DNA of 64,000 nucleotides from Paenirhizobium naphthalenivorans (lineage in GTDB: Bacteria; Pseudomonadota; Alphaproteobacteria; Rhizobiales; Rhizobiaceae): positions 1 to 64,000 of the forward strand of contig NZ_BJZP01000003.1 of the NCBI RefSeq assembly GCF_007992095.1, given 5' to 3'. The stretch's first letter is position 1. Every line of letters begins with the position of its first letter. Shown here one piece after another: positions 42,379 through 50,740 of this stretch. The notes beneath the pieces were generated by a model. It searched no databases. It saw nothing but the letters and a program-made list of their open reading frames with translations, and was not told the DNA's origin. The position numbers and the translations under genes were made by a program.

Positions 42379-43164
42379 ATGCGGTGGCTTATTCTCTCGC
42401 TCCTGCCGATCACGCTCACCTTCAGCGGCTGCACCTCTGCCAGCTATGACCTGATGGAAACGGCGTCGATCCAGACGCCGCGCTTCCAGGACACGGATCC
42501 GCAGGATTTCGACGGCAAGACCCCACAAAAGCACAAGATACATGGCATCGACGTATCGAAATGGAACGGCGATGTCGACTGGGTAAAGGTGAGCAAGTCC
42601 GGCGTCGCTTTCGCTTTCATCAAGGCGACCGAGGGTAAAGACAGGGTCGACCCGCGCTTCGACGAATACTGGCGCAAGGCCGCAGCCGCCGGCATCCCGC
42701 AAGCGCCCTACCATTTCTACTATTTCTGCTCTACCGCGGACGAACAGGCCGACTGGTTCATCAGCAACGTGCCGAAAGCCTCCATGCATCTGCCGCCGGT
42801 GCTCGATGTCGAATGGAACCATTCGTCCAAGACCTGCAACTATCGCCCGAGCGCTATGACGGTCCGAGCAGAGATGAAGCGCTTCATGGACAGGATCGAG
42901 GCCTATTACGGCAAACGGCCGATCATCTATACCTCGGTCGATTTCCATCGCGACAATCTGCAGGGCAGCTTCCAAAACTATCATTTCTGGGTCCGTGCCG
43001 TCGCCCAGCATCCGGAGGAAATCTATCCGGAGCGCCGCTGGGCCTTCTGGCAATATACGTCGACCGGCGTTGTCCCGGGCATCAAGGGCGAGACGGACAT
43101 CAACGTCTTTGCCGGCACCGAGAAGAACTGGAAGAACTGGGTCGCGGCCGTTTCGAAGCGCTGA
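42379..43164 (+). CDS. GH25-family lysozyme lipoprotein
   Basis: A glycoside hydrolase of family 25 that cuts the MurNAc-GlcNAc bond in peptidoglycan. The 261-residue protein begins with a lipoprotein signal ending FSGC (Cys18). The GH25 barrel starts at HGIDVSKWNGDVDW. Typical motifs are AFIKATEG, APYHFYYF, PVLDVEWN (the catalytic Asp/Glu pair) and the C-terminal WAFWQYTSTG. The frame is open from 42325, but MRWLILSLLP at 42379 begins the signal peptide. It probably remodels the cell's own wall; no immunity or secretion gene adjoins it. Confidence 0.92.
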   Translation: MRWLILSLLPITLTFSGCTSASYDLMETASIQTPRFQDTDPQDFDGKTPQKHKIHGIDVSKWNGDVDWVKVSKSGVAFAFIKATEGKDRVDPRFDEYWRKAAAAGIPQAPYHFYYFCSTADEQADWFISNVPKASMHLPPVLDVEWNHSSKTCNYRPSAMTVRAEMKRFMDRIEAYYGKRPIIYTSVDFHRDNLQGSFQNYHFWVRAVAQHPEEIYPERRWAFWQYTSTGVVPGIKGETDINVFAGTEKNWKNWVAAVSKR

Positions 43165-43379
43165 CGGAAGGTGTCACACCCGCACACACCGGATTGGCGT
43201 GTTTTCCGAGGTCCACCTCGCTTTCGTCAAAAAGTCAGCCAATATCGCTTCGATACGGTTCGGCCCGGCCGCCTCAGGCGACCGGGCGAATTTCATCTAG
43301 CCTTTCACGGCGCCGTCACGTTCGGGGTATCTCCTCGCGTGGCACGCCGGAACATCACCGAAACTTGCAAGGATGACTC

Positions 43380-44564
43380 ATGAAGACCGCCACCCGCATC
43401 GCTCTTGCCCTCACCGCCCTTCTCGCCACCTCCTCGCTGGCCTCCGCGCAGCAGTGTGGAGGCGATCTCGGAGCCTTTCTCGATGGCGTGAAGGCTGAGG
43501 CGATCTCCGCCGGCGCCTCCGCTGCGGCTGCCAATGCCGCACTCGCCGGCGCGCAGATCGACCAGAAGGTTCTCTCCCGCGACCGTTCGCAGGGCGTATT
43601 CAAGCAGACCTTCCTTGAATTCTCCCAGCGCACCGTCAGCCAGTCACGGCTCGACATCGGCCGTCAGAAGATGAAGCAGTTTTCCGACGCCTTTGCCCGT
43701 GCGGAGCGCGAATACGGTGTACCGGCCGGCGTCATTACCGCCTTCTGGGCGATGGAGACCGACTTTGGCGCGGTACAGGGCGACTTCAACACACGCAATG
43801 CGCTCGTCACGCTGGCCCATGACTGCCGCCGTCCGGAACTCTTCCGTCCGCAGCTCCTCAACCTGATCACCATGGTCCAGCACGGCGACCTCGATCCGGC
43901 GACCAATACGGGCGCCTGGGCCGGCGAAATCGGCCAGGTCCAGATGCTTCCCAAGGACATCGTCGCCTTCGGTGTCGATGGTGACGGCGACGGGCACATC
44001 AATGTCAAGAAGAGCTCGCCCGACGCCATTCTGACCGCGGCGAAGTTCATCGAGCATCTCGGCTTCCGCCGCGGCGAACCCTGGATCCAGGAGGTCGTCC
44101 TGCCGGAAAATCTGCCTTGGGAAAAGACCGGCCTCGGCAGTACCATGACGGCATCGGACTGGTTCGCCCTGGGCGTCAAGCCACGCGACGGTGACACCCG
44201 ATTCGGCGCTCTGCCCGCATCCGTCGTGCTGCCGCAGGGGCGCAAGGGGCCAGCCTTCATCACCTATCCGAATTTCAACATCTATCTCGAGTGGAACCAG
44301 TCGTTCATCTACACGACGTCGGCCGCCTATTTCGCCACCCGCCTGATGGGCGCGGCACCCTACCAGAAGGGCAATCCGGAGCCGGGTCTCGCCGACGCGG
44401 AGATGAAGGCACTGCAGACCAAACTGAATACCATCGGCCACGACGTCGGCAAGATCGATGGCATCCTCGGCTCCGGCACGCGAATCGCGATCCAGAAGGA
44501 ACAGCAGCGCCTCGGCATGCCGGCCGACGGATGGGCCACTCCAGCGCTTCTCAACGCGCTCTGA
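43380..44564 (+). CDS. Lytic murein transglycosylase, MltB type
   Basis: A 394-residue periplasmic enzyme. A signal peptide is cleaved near ASA-QQ (about residue 23). The MltB-type catalytic domain covers about 25-320, with the catalytic Glu in AFWAMETDFG and GEIGQVQMLPKDI and GVDGDGDGHIN as family signatures. A peptidoglycan-binding domain of the PG_binding_1 type ends the protein (about 335-394, with LQTKLNTIGHDVGKIDG). It lacks a lipobox, unlike MltB of E. coli, so it is probably soluble in the periplasm. The gene follows the GH25 lysozyme by 215 bases. Confidence 0.92.
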   Translation: MKTATRIALALTALLATSSLASAQQCGGDLGAFLDGVKAEAISAGASAAAANAALAGAQIDQKVLSRDRSQGVFKQTFLEFSQRTVSQSRLDIGRQKMKQFSDAFARAEREYGVPAGVITAFWAMETDFGAVQGDFNTRNALVTLAHDCRRPELFRPQLLNLITMVQHGDLDPATNTGAWAGEIGQVQMLPKDIVAFGVDGDGDGHINVKKSSPDAILTAAKFIEHLGFRRGEPWIQEVVLPENLPWEKTGLGSTMTASDWFALGVKPRDGDTRFGALPASVVLPQGRKGPAFITYPNFNIYLEWNQSFIYTTSAAYFATRLMGAAPYQKGNPEPGLADAEMKALQTKLNTIGHDVGKIDGILGSGTRIAIQKEQQRLGMPADGWATPALLNAL

Positions 44565-44744
44565 CGCCCCTTCGCCACTTGTCTGCGGGCGGCGCTTTCT
44601 GCCGCCGCCCGCAGGCAGATCAAGGGAATCCACAAGCACCGTCGCTGCGAAAGAGTCGGAATTGTCCGGGTGGCGTTTTTCGGGTGGTCAGCCGAACACG
44701 CCGCGCTTATGTCTCGCTGCACGTCTTCGAGCTGGAGCCCACGA

Positions 44745-45662
44745 ATGCCAACCACCACACAGCAACGCCTGAACGTCACGACCTGGTCGCTGCTTGCCCT
44801 TCTCGGACTAATCTGGGGTGGATCGTTTTTCTTCGGCCGGGTCGCCGTGCCCTATGTGCCGCCACTGACGCTTGCCTTTCTGCGCCTGTCAATCGCAGCC
44901 CTGGCGCTACACCTCTATCTGCACGGCCGGATGGACCTTTATCGCTCGTTGCGGCAGCGCTGGGCACCCTTCCTGCTGCTCGGGCTGATCAATAATGCCA
45001 TTCCGCACACGCTGATCCTCTTTGGCCAGACTCAGATCGGCGCCGGTCTCGCCGCCATCCTCAATGCCACGACGCCGATCTGGACGATGCTGATCGCCAA
45101 CCGTCTCACGGCGGACGAGAAGCTCTCGCCGGCCAAACTCGGCGGCACTTTGCTCGGGCTTGCCGGAACCGCGGTTTTGGTCGGGCCAAGCGCTTTTCAG
45201 GCAAGTGACATACCGCTTTGGGCGATGATCCTGCCGGTCATGGCCGCAATATCCTACGGCTTCGCCGCGACTTACGGCAAACGGTTCCGCGACCTGCCGG
45301 CACCGGTCACCGCCACCGGCCAGTTGACGGCATCCGCGCTGATCATGCTGCCGACCGCACTCATCGTCGATCAGTCCTGGCAGATCCCCTTCCCACCCCT
45401 GAATGCCGTCGCCGCCATATTGGCGCTCGCCCTCCTTTCCACTGCCTTCGGCTATATTCTATTTTTTCGTATCATGGCCCTTGCCGGCGCGACCAACACT
45501 TCCCTCGTCACTCTCCTGGTTCCACCAAGCGCCATCCTGCTTGGCGCACTGTTCCTCGGTGAGACTCTGACCCTGACGGATCTGGCCGGCATGCTTTTGA
45601 TCGCCGTCGCGCTGCTCGTCCTCGATGGGAGGGTTCGCTGGCCACAACGCAGCGCGGTATGA
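44745..45662 (+). CDS. EamA/DMT family transporter
   Basis: A 305-residue inner membrane protein with ten predicted helices in two EamA repeats. Typical phrases are LIWGGSFFFGRVAV, ILNATTPIWTMLIANR and ATNTSLVTLLVPPSAILLGA. It is a probable metabolite exporter of unknown substrate. The start at 44745 (MPTTTQQRLN) follows a GAGCCC stretch; the frame is open 25 codons further up but without family sequence. Confidence 0.86.
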   Translation: MPTTTQQRLNVTTWSLLALLGLIWGGSFFFGRVAVPYVPPLTLAFLRLSIAALALHLYLHGRMDLYRSLRQRWAPFLLLGLINNAIPHTLILFGQTQIGAGLAAILNATTPIWTMLIANRLTADEKLSPAKLGGTLLGLAGTAVLVGPSAFQASDIPLWAMILPVMAAISYGFAATYGKRFRDLPAPVTATGQLTASALIMLPTALIVDQSWQIPFPPLNAVAAILALALLSTAFGYILFFRIMALAGATNTSLVTLLVPPSAILLGALFLGETLTLTDLAGMLLIAVALLVLDGRVRWPQRSAV

Positions 45663-45740
45663 ACCACCTCTCGAGGCCGGCATGTATTGATCAGGACCGG
45701 CCAAGCCTCCACTTGATCACGCTTGTTAAACAACATTAAC

Positions 45741-45771
45741 AACCGCTGATTTTCAGCAAGCGGTTGATTTT
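45741..45771 (+). terminator. Weak terminator-like hairpin
   Basis: AACCGCT (45741-45747) pairs with AGCGGTT (45759-45765) over an 11-base loop and is followed by GATTTTT. It lies 79 bases after the transporter stop. The stem is short and the loop long, so the call is tentative. Confidence 0.4.
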
Positions 45772-45894
45772 TCTACAAATCAACGGGGGTGCGACAAGTT
45801 TTCCACCATCTTCAACGGCGGTGCAGCACATTAATCGCTTTCCTTGCGACACAAATCCGACATATTATCTAACAGTCAACACAAGGAGGCAGAT

Positions 45895-45972
45895 ATGGGA
45901 CTTACAAACTCTCTCAATGTCCTGATCGTCGGTGCGGCGTTTGTGTTTATCGCAACGATGCTGTTCATCTAA
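45895..45972 (+). CDS. 25-residue single-span membrane peptide
   Basis: An open frame of 26 codons with a strong ribosome-binding site (AAGGAGG, 7 bases before the ATG). The peptide begins MGLTNSLN. The rest is a hydrophobic helix (about residues 8-25, LIVGAAFVFIATMLFI) that would just cross the inner membrane. A bidirectional terminator lies about 80 bases downstream and about 230 non-coding bases upstream, so it is an independent transcript. I do not recognise a family. Short membrane peptides of this sort often bind and tune larger membrane proteins, but nothing here shows a partner. Confidence 0.65.
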   Translation: MGLTNSLNVLIVGAAFVFIATMLFI

Positions 45973-46054
45973 CCGAAATGAGTTGAACAAGAGGCCTTGA
46001 AGGATCCGCAAGCGATCAGGCCCGAATAAGCCATCAGAGCTTTCCAGTTTGAAG

Positions 46055-46092
46055 AAAAAAGGCGCATCGTCCGATTGGAGATGCGCCTTTTT
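46055..46092. terminator. Bidirectional terminator
   Basis: A stem of about 13 bases (46055-46068 with 46080-46092) has an A tract on one side and a T tract on the other, with a loop of about 11 bases. It separates the small peptide gene (plus) from metF (minus) and can end both transcripts. Confidence 0.85.
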
Positions 46093-46114
46093 CATTGCAT
46101 GGATGGTCGCTGTA

Positions 46115-47029
46115 TCAGGCCGCTGCGCCGGCTCCATCATCCGCCAAAGCCCTAGGGCGCAGACCCAGATTGCCAAGCGTTGCTGTCACGAGTGCAGAAC
46201 GATTCATCGTGTAGAGATGGAAATCGCTGATACCACGTCGCGCAAGATCCTCGATCTGTTCGGCAGCGACCGCCGCAGCAACCTCGGCGCGGGCCTTCGG
46301 CTGGTCGTCCAGACCGGCAAAACGGTCATCGAGGAAACCCGGTATGGTCGCGCCGCACATCGAAGCGAAACGCTTGAGCTGGGTGAGGTTCTGGATCGGC
46401 ATGATGCCGGGAACGATCGGGACGGAAATCCCGGCGGCCCTGACCCGCTCGAGGTAGCGCTCGAAAACATCATTGTCGAAGAAGAACTGGGTGAGCGCCC
46501 GGCAGGCGCCATTGTCGACCTTGCGCTTCAGCATATCGATGTCAGCCGCGACGTCGGGGCTTTCGGGGTGTTTTTCCGGATAGGCCGAAACGGAAATCTC
46601 GAAACCACCCATCTCCCGCAGACCAGCGACCAGTTCTGCCGCATTGGAATAGCCGCCCGGATAGGGTTGATAAGCACTCCCCATGCCCCCTTGCGGATCG
46701 CCGCGCAATGCGACGAAATGCTTGACGCCCACAGAGCGGAACTGCTCGACCACTTGCCGCACCTCATCCTTCGTCGCCCCGACACAGGTCAGGTGCGACG
46801 CGGTCGGCAGCGCCGTCTCGCTAATGAGCCTCTTCACGGTCGAGAGAGTCGGCTCGCGGGTCGTACCGCCCGCGCCATAGGTGACGGACACGAAATCCGG
46901 GGTCCACAGCGACAACGCCTCGACCGTCTTCCATAGCTGGTCGGCCATATCTTCCGACTTCGGCGGAAAGAACTCGAAGGAAAAGCGCAGGCGCCTGGTA
47001 GTCACGCTCTCTTGCTCCTCAGTCGCCAT
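46115..47029 (-). CDS. metF: 5,10-methylenetetrahydrofolate reductase
   Basis: Reduces methylenetetrahydrofolate to 5-methyltetrahydrofolate, the methyl donor for methionine synthesis. The 304-residue FAD enzyme has FSFEFFPPKS (catalytic Glu), VTYGAGGTTR, HLTCVGATKDEV, ALRGDPQGG and FFDNDVFERY. Length is typical. Its start overlaps the end of the upstream ArsR-methyltransferase gene by 11 bases, so the regulator and the enzyme form one operon under the palindrome at 48069-48084. Confidence 0.96.
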   Translation of the reverse strand: MATEEQESVTTRRLRFSFEFFPPKSEDMADQLWKTVEALSLWTPDFVSVTYGAGGTTREPTLSTVKRLISETALPTASHLTCVGATKDEVRQVVEQFRSVGVKHFVALRGDPQGGMGSAYQPYPGGYSNAAELVAGLREMGGFEISVSAYPEKHPESPDVAADIDMLKRKVDNGACRALTQFFFDNDVFERYLERVRAAGISVPIVPGIMPIQNLTQLKRFASMCGATIPGFLDDRFAGLDDQPKARAEVAAAVAAEQIEDLARRGISDFHLYTMNRSALVTATLGNLGLRPRALADDGAGAAA

Positions 47030-48050
47030 TTTCCTGCTCCCCCTTCACTACACTCGTATCGCTGATCTGCTCCGCGGTAATCTCGCCGCCCTGGCGGGCC
47101 AACCAGATGGTCACCGTCAATCCTTTGCTCGCCGCATCGTCCGGCGGCAGGTCGACAGTCTGCTCGACTGTCAGACCGTATTTGGCCAGCCACTCGGCCA
47201 TGGTCTGGCGCGAAAAGCCCAGCCGCACATGAGCGTGCTCGTCGCGCAGATATTCGAGGGCGTGCGGGGCGAGATCGATGATCACCAGCCGACCGCCCGG
47301 CTTCAGCATGCGGCTCGCCTCGGCCAGAGCCAGTTCAGGCTGGACGAGGAAGTGCAGCACCTGATGGATAATGACGACGTCGTACTCGTTGGCATCGAGC
47401 GGCAGATTAAGAATGTCGCCGTGGCGGACCGAGGCTTTGAGCACGCCCGCCTTGTCCAGATTGGCGCGCGCCACGGCCAGCATGTCGCGGCTGGCGTCGA
47501 TGCCGGTGGCACGGCGATAGCTGTTCTGCAAAAGCTGGAGAATACGGCCGGTGCCGGTGCCGAGATCGAGCAAAGCATCGACCACCTTCGGACCAACCAG
47601 TTCAAGCAGCTTGGTCTCGACGGCGGTGTCATCGACATGCAGGCGGCGCAGTTCGTCCCATTCAGACGCATTGCGCTTGAAATACTCCTGCGCGCGTTCG
47701 GCACGAGCACGCTTCACCGCAGCCAGACGCTCGCTGTCGCGCAGGAGCACGGCATCGTTCTCGTTCGTGGCAGCCAGCAGAGTATTGACGAGCCCCGCAG
47801 CGTCACCGTCCCGCTTCAGACGAAAATAGGCCCATGCCCCCTCTTGATAGCGGTCGATCAGACCGGCCTCGGTGAGTAGCTTCAAGTGGCGGGAAATACG
47901 TGGCTGCGACTGTCCAAGGATGTCGGTGAGGTCCGTCACAGTCAGATCGCCGGCAGCAAGCAGCGCCAGGAGTCGAAGGCGCGTCGGTTCACCCGCCGCC
48001 TTGAGCAGCTCCACCAGTGCATCGACTCCAAATTTCATGCCGTCAGCCAT
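47019..48050 (-). CDS. ArsR-type regulator fused to a SAM methyltransferase domain (SahR-like)
   Basis: A 343-residue fusion. Residues about 5-95 form a winged helix of the ArsR family (LLKAAGEPTRLRLLALL, then DILGQSQPRISRHLKLL as recognition helix). Residues about 140-320 form a class I methyltransferase-like domain with LLDLGTGTGRIL, ATGIDASRDML, DVVIIHQVLHFL and [15 protein letters not shown]. This architecture next to metF matches SahR, the regulator of methionine-cycle genes in Proteobacteria that responds to S-adenosylhomocysteine. The start at 48050 (MADGMKFG) is preferred to the Met five codons upstream; MKFG is a third option. No arsenic-type Cys pair is visible in the DNA-binding part. 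Confidence 0.85.
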   Translation of the reverse strand: MADGMKFGVDALVELLKAAGEPTRLRLLALLAAGDLTVTDLTDILGQSQPRISRHLKLLTEAGLIDRYQEGAWAYFRLKRDGDAAGLVNTLLAATNENDAVLLRDSERLAAVKRARAERAQEYFKRNASEWDELRRLHVDDTAVETKLLELVGPKVVDALLDLGTGTGRILQLLQNSYRRATGIDASRDMLAVARANLDKAGVLKASVRHGDILNLPLDANEYDVVIIHQVLHFLVQPELALAEASRMLKPGGRLVIIDLAPHALEYLRDEHAHVRLGFSRQTMAEWLAKYGLTVEQTVDLPPDDAASKGLTVTIWLARQGGEITAEQISDTSVVKGEQENGD

Positions 48051-48068
48051 AGCAAACCCAATCAAGAT

Positions 48069-48084
48069 ATAAAGATGTCTTTAT
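48069..48084. promoter_or_regulatory. 16-bp perfect palindrome, candidate operator
   Basis: ATAAAGA-TG-TCTTTAT is a perfect 7+2+7 inverted repeat 19 bases before the regulator start. Its size and A/T-rich arms fit an ArsR/SahR dimer site. Its position suggests autoregulation together with metF. Confidence 0.65.
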
Positions 48085-48176
48085 GTCAATTGAGCCATCT
48101 ATGCAAGAGCAAATCATTCGCCGCTGGCAATGGTAAATGCAGCAGAAGATCTGCACCTAGGTTTCCGGCCACAAAA

Positions 48177-48205
48177 AAAGGCGGCCGCGCATGACGGCCG
48201 CCTTT
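48177..48205 (-). terminator. Terminator after the chemoreceptor gene
   Basis: On the minus strand an 11-base stem, mostly G and C, with a 7-base loop is followed by a run of Ts, 27 bases past the stop of the gene at 48232. Confidence 0.85.
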
Positions 48206-48231
48206 CAGAAATGATCAGTGAGGATGGATTG

Positions 48232-50526
48232 TCAGAACTCCTGCCAATCCTCGCCCTGCTGGGCCAGCGCCGCATTACCCTGGCTGGCGAACACGGGGCG
48301 GGCTCGGCTCGGCACCGGTCGCGCAGCTTCGGGGGCCGCCCGCGAGGTGGGGCGAGCGGCAGCGGCACCAGCAACCTGAACGGTTCGCTGCAGGACATGA
48401 CCGGTACGAAAGCGCGACAGAAGCTCGACCAACCTCCCGCTTTCCTGGGCAAGGCTTGCACCAGCCGCATTCATCTCCTCAACCATCGCCGCATTCTGTT
48501 GCGTCGCCTGGTCCATGTGATTGACGGCGGTGTTGACTTCGCCGAGACCGACGGACTGTTCCTGCGCTGCCGTCGAGATCGCTCCCATGTGACTGTTGAT
48601 CGACAGGACGAGTTCGGCAATGGATGAAAGTCCCTCACCCGTATCGTTGACCAGGCGAACGCCTTCACTGACAGCGGCTTCGGAACTGCTGATCAGCGCC
48701 TTGATCTCCTTAGCCGCATTGGCCGAGCGTTGCGCCAGTTCGCGCACTTCCTGGGCGACAACAGCAAAGCCCTTGCCCGCGTCACCGGCACGCGCCGCCT
48801 CGACACCAGCGTTCAGCGCCAGAAGGTTCGTCTGGAAGGCGATCTCGTCGATCACACCGATGATCTGCCCGATCTGGCGGGACGAATGCTCGATGCGCCC
48901 CATGGCCGAGACGGCATTGTTGACAACCTCGCCGGACTTTTCCGCTCTCTGGCGGGTGGTTTCGACCAGATCACGGGCCTCCGCCGTACGTTTCGACGTG
49001 GACACGACATTGGCGGTGATCTCTTCCAGAGCAGCGGCAGTCTGCTCAAGCGAGGCAGCCTGCTGCTCGGTGCGCTTGGCGAGGCTGTCCGACGCCTGCG
49101 AGACTTCGCCTGATCCGCTGGTCACGGTGCCAGCAACCTGGCCGACACTCTGCATGACCTCGCGCAACTGGCGTAGCGATGTGTTGAAATCATGGCGCAA
49201 GGCCTCGAACTGAGGCGCAAACTCCTCCTCAATCTCGGTCAAGAGATCACCAGCGGCGAGCCGCTGCAAACCAGCAGCCAACGAGCCAGTCGCACGGCTC
49301 AGACGCTCCTCGGCCTCCGCCTCTGCCCGGGCCTGCATCTCTGCACGCTCGCGCTCGGCGACCATGCGATTCTGCTCGGCGCTTGCTTCCAGCTCGGCGT
49401 TGCGAATCGCAGCCTGGCGGAACACTTCGACCGAGCGTGCCATGCCACCAATTTCGTCGCGGCGGTCGGCATAGGGGATCGCGCTCTGTGTATCGCCTTC
49501 GGCCAGCGACTTCATTCGTTCACCGATACGGTTGATCGAACCGGACAGAACCCGGGCAATGACCACGGCAAGGCCGATGACGACCAGCACCGCAGCAGCC
49601 ACTCCGGCCAGCAGAATCATCAAGCGCGTCTGGGCTGCGGCCGATTTCTCATCGATCAACTGCGTCATCCGTTCGCCAGTCTTGGCAATCAAATCGGAGA
49701 CGAAGGCACGCCTGTCGTCATGTGCGGCAATCCAGGCTTCTAGTTCGCCCTCCGATGCCGTGTAGGGCTCATTCTTCAGCATCGCTTGGCGCAGCGTTTC
49801 GATCCGCTTGCCAGTCGGCTGTTCGAAGTAAGCCCGGTGGCTCGAAACAAGATCGGCCGGCACGGCTTCATCAACCACCTTGCCAAAAGTCTTGAGCAGC
49901 ATGTCGCTGCGCTGGACCATGGCAAAAGCCGGCGGCTCCAGTGTGCCCGCCTTGAGATAGGCCTGACCGAGACGATTGAGCACCTGGTAGGCATCGCTCA
50001 CCTGCATAAAGGCGAAATAGCCGGAGATCGCAGCCGAAAGTTCATGATCCTCGGAAAGGGTGGCGGCGCGACGGGTCAGTTCAGAGCTTGACGCAACGAT
50101 CGGCTGCACGATCTCAAGAGCGAGCAGCGGCGGCGCAGTGCCGTCATCCGTCTTGGCGCGAAACTCCGCCAGCCGCGACAGCTTTTCGTCGTACAGCCGC
50201 TTGAGCGACTGCAGGCCCGGATCGTCGTAGCCCTGGGCCAGAACCTCGCGATAACTGGCCTCGATCGCGGCCGCCACCGCGTCTGTCCGGGCACGGTACT
50301 CCGCCCGCTGGGCCACAGCGGCACCGGTCTCGGCCGGCCCGGCCAGCCCCATAGCAATGCCACTCTCGGCAAGGTCGGCAAGCCGCGTAGCCCGATGCAG
50401 TTCATCGCTTTCGCGATAGGAAATCAGGCTCAACCAACCACCGAGTACGAGTACGGCCAGCAAGGGCACTGCCGCAAGGCTGGTCAGAAGAGCGCGGAAA
50501 GACAGGGTTCCAAGTAAAGTGCGCAT
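48232..50526 (-). CDS. Methyl-accepting chemotaxis protein with C-terminal xWxxF tether
   Basis: A 764-residue transmembrane chemoreceptor. A first membrane helix (about 10-35) is followed by a large, mostly helical periplasmic domain (about 40-300) that resembles nitrate-sensing (NIT-like) modules. A second helix (about 304-328), HAMP-type linkers and the MCP signalling domain come next. The signalling hairpin tip reads [20 protein letters not shown]. The protein ends in DWQEF, which fits the xWxxF pentapeptide that tethers the adaptation enzymes CheR and CheB in E. coli-type receptors. It signals to CheA/CheW; the ligand is unknown. No other chemotaxis gene lies nearby. Confidence 0.93.
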   Translation of the reverse strand: MRTLLGTLSFRALLTSLAAVPLLAVLVLGGWLSLISYRESDELHRATRLADLAESGIAMGLAGPAETGAAVAQRAEYRARTDAVAAAIEASYREVLAQGYDDPGLQSLKRLYDEKLSRLAEFRAKTDDGTAPPLLALEIVQPIVASSSELTRRAATLSEDHELSAAISGYFAFMQVSDAYQVLNRLGQAYLKAGTLEPPAFAMVQRSDMLLKTFGKVVDEAVPADLVSSHRAYFEQPTGKRIETLRQAMLKNEPYTASEGELEAWIAAHDDRRAFVSDLIAKTGERMTQLIDEKSAAAQTRLMILLAGVAAAVLVVIGLAVVIARVLSGSINRIGERMKSLAEGDTQSAIPYADRRDEIGGMARSVEVFRQAAIRNAELEASAEQNRMVAERERAEMQARAEAEAEERLSRATGSLAAGLQRLAAGDLLTEIEEEFAPQFEALRHDFNTSLRQLREVMQSVGQVAGTVTSGSGEVSQASDSLAKRTEQQAASLEQTAAALEEITANVVSTSKRTAEARDLVETTRQRAEKSGEVVNNAVSAMGRIEHSSRQIGQIIGVIDEIAFQTNLLALNAGVEAARAGDAGKGFAVVAQEVRELAQRSANAAKEIKALISSSEAAVSEGVRLVNDTGEGLSSIAELVLSINSHMGAISTAAQEQSVGLGEVNTAVNHMDQATQQNAAMVEEMNAAGASLAQESGRLVELLSRFRTGHVLQRTVQVAGAAAARPTSRAAPEAARPVPSRARPVFASQGNAALAQQGEDWQEF

Positions 50527-50698
50527 CCAAATCCTCTTGATAATATTTCCAGGTCGTCATGACGGTGGCGAGTGACCGGAAAAGGGACATGGCACTCCGA
50601 TCGGAAGCATGCTGCGCAAACCTTGAAATAGTCTTTATGCGACAGTGCAATCCGCAGATGAAACAACCAGCCGGATACCCTTGGCGACGCAAGGCAAC

Positions 50699-50725
50699 AA
50701 AAAACCCCGGTAAACCGGGGTTTTT
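50699..50725 (-). terminator. Terminator after ettA
   Basis: A stem of 11 or more bases (AAAAACCCCGG with its complement) and a 4- to 5-base loop, with T runs on both strands. It lies 16 bases past the ettA stop and isolates ettA from the chemoreceptor gene. Confidence 0.85.
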
Positions 50726-50740
50726 CTGTCTTTGTTATAT

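Noticed and set aside
45726-45740. TTAA-N6-TTAAC resembling a CtrA site
   Set aside because: Spacing is six rather than seven bases and it lies in the tail of a transporter transcript.
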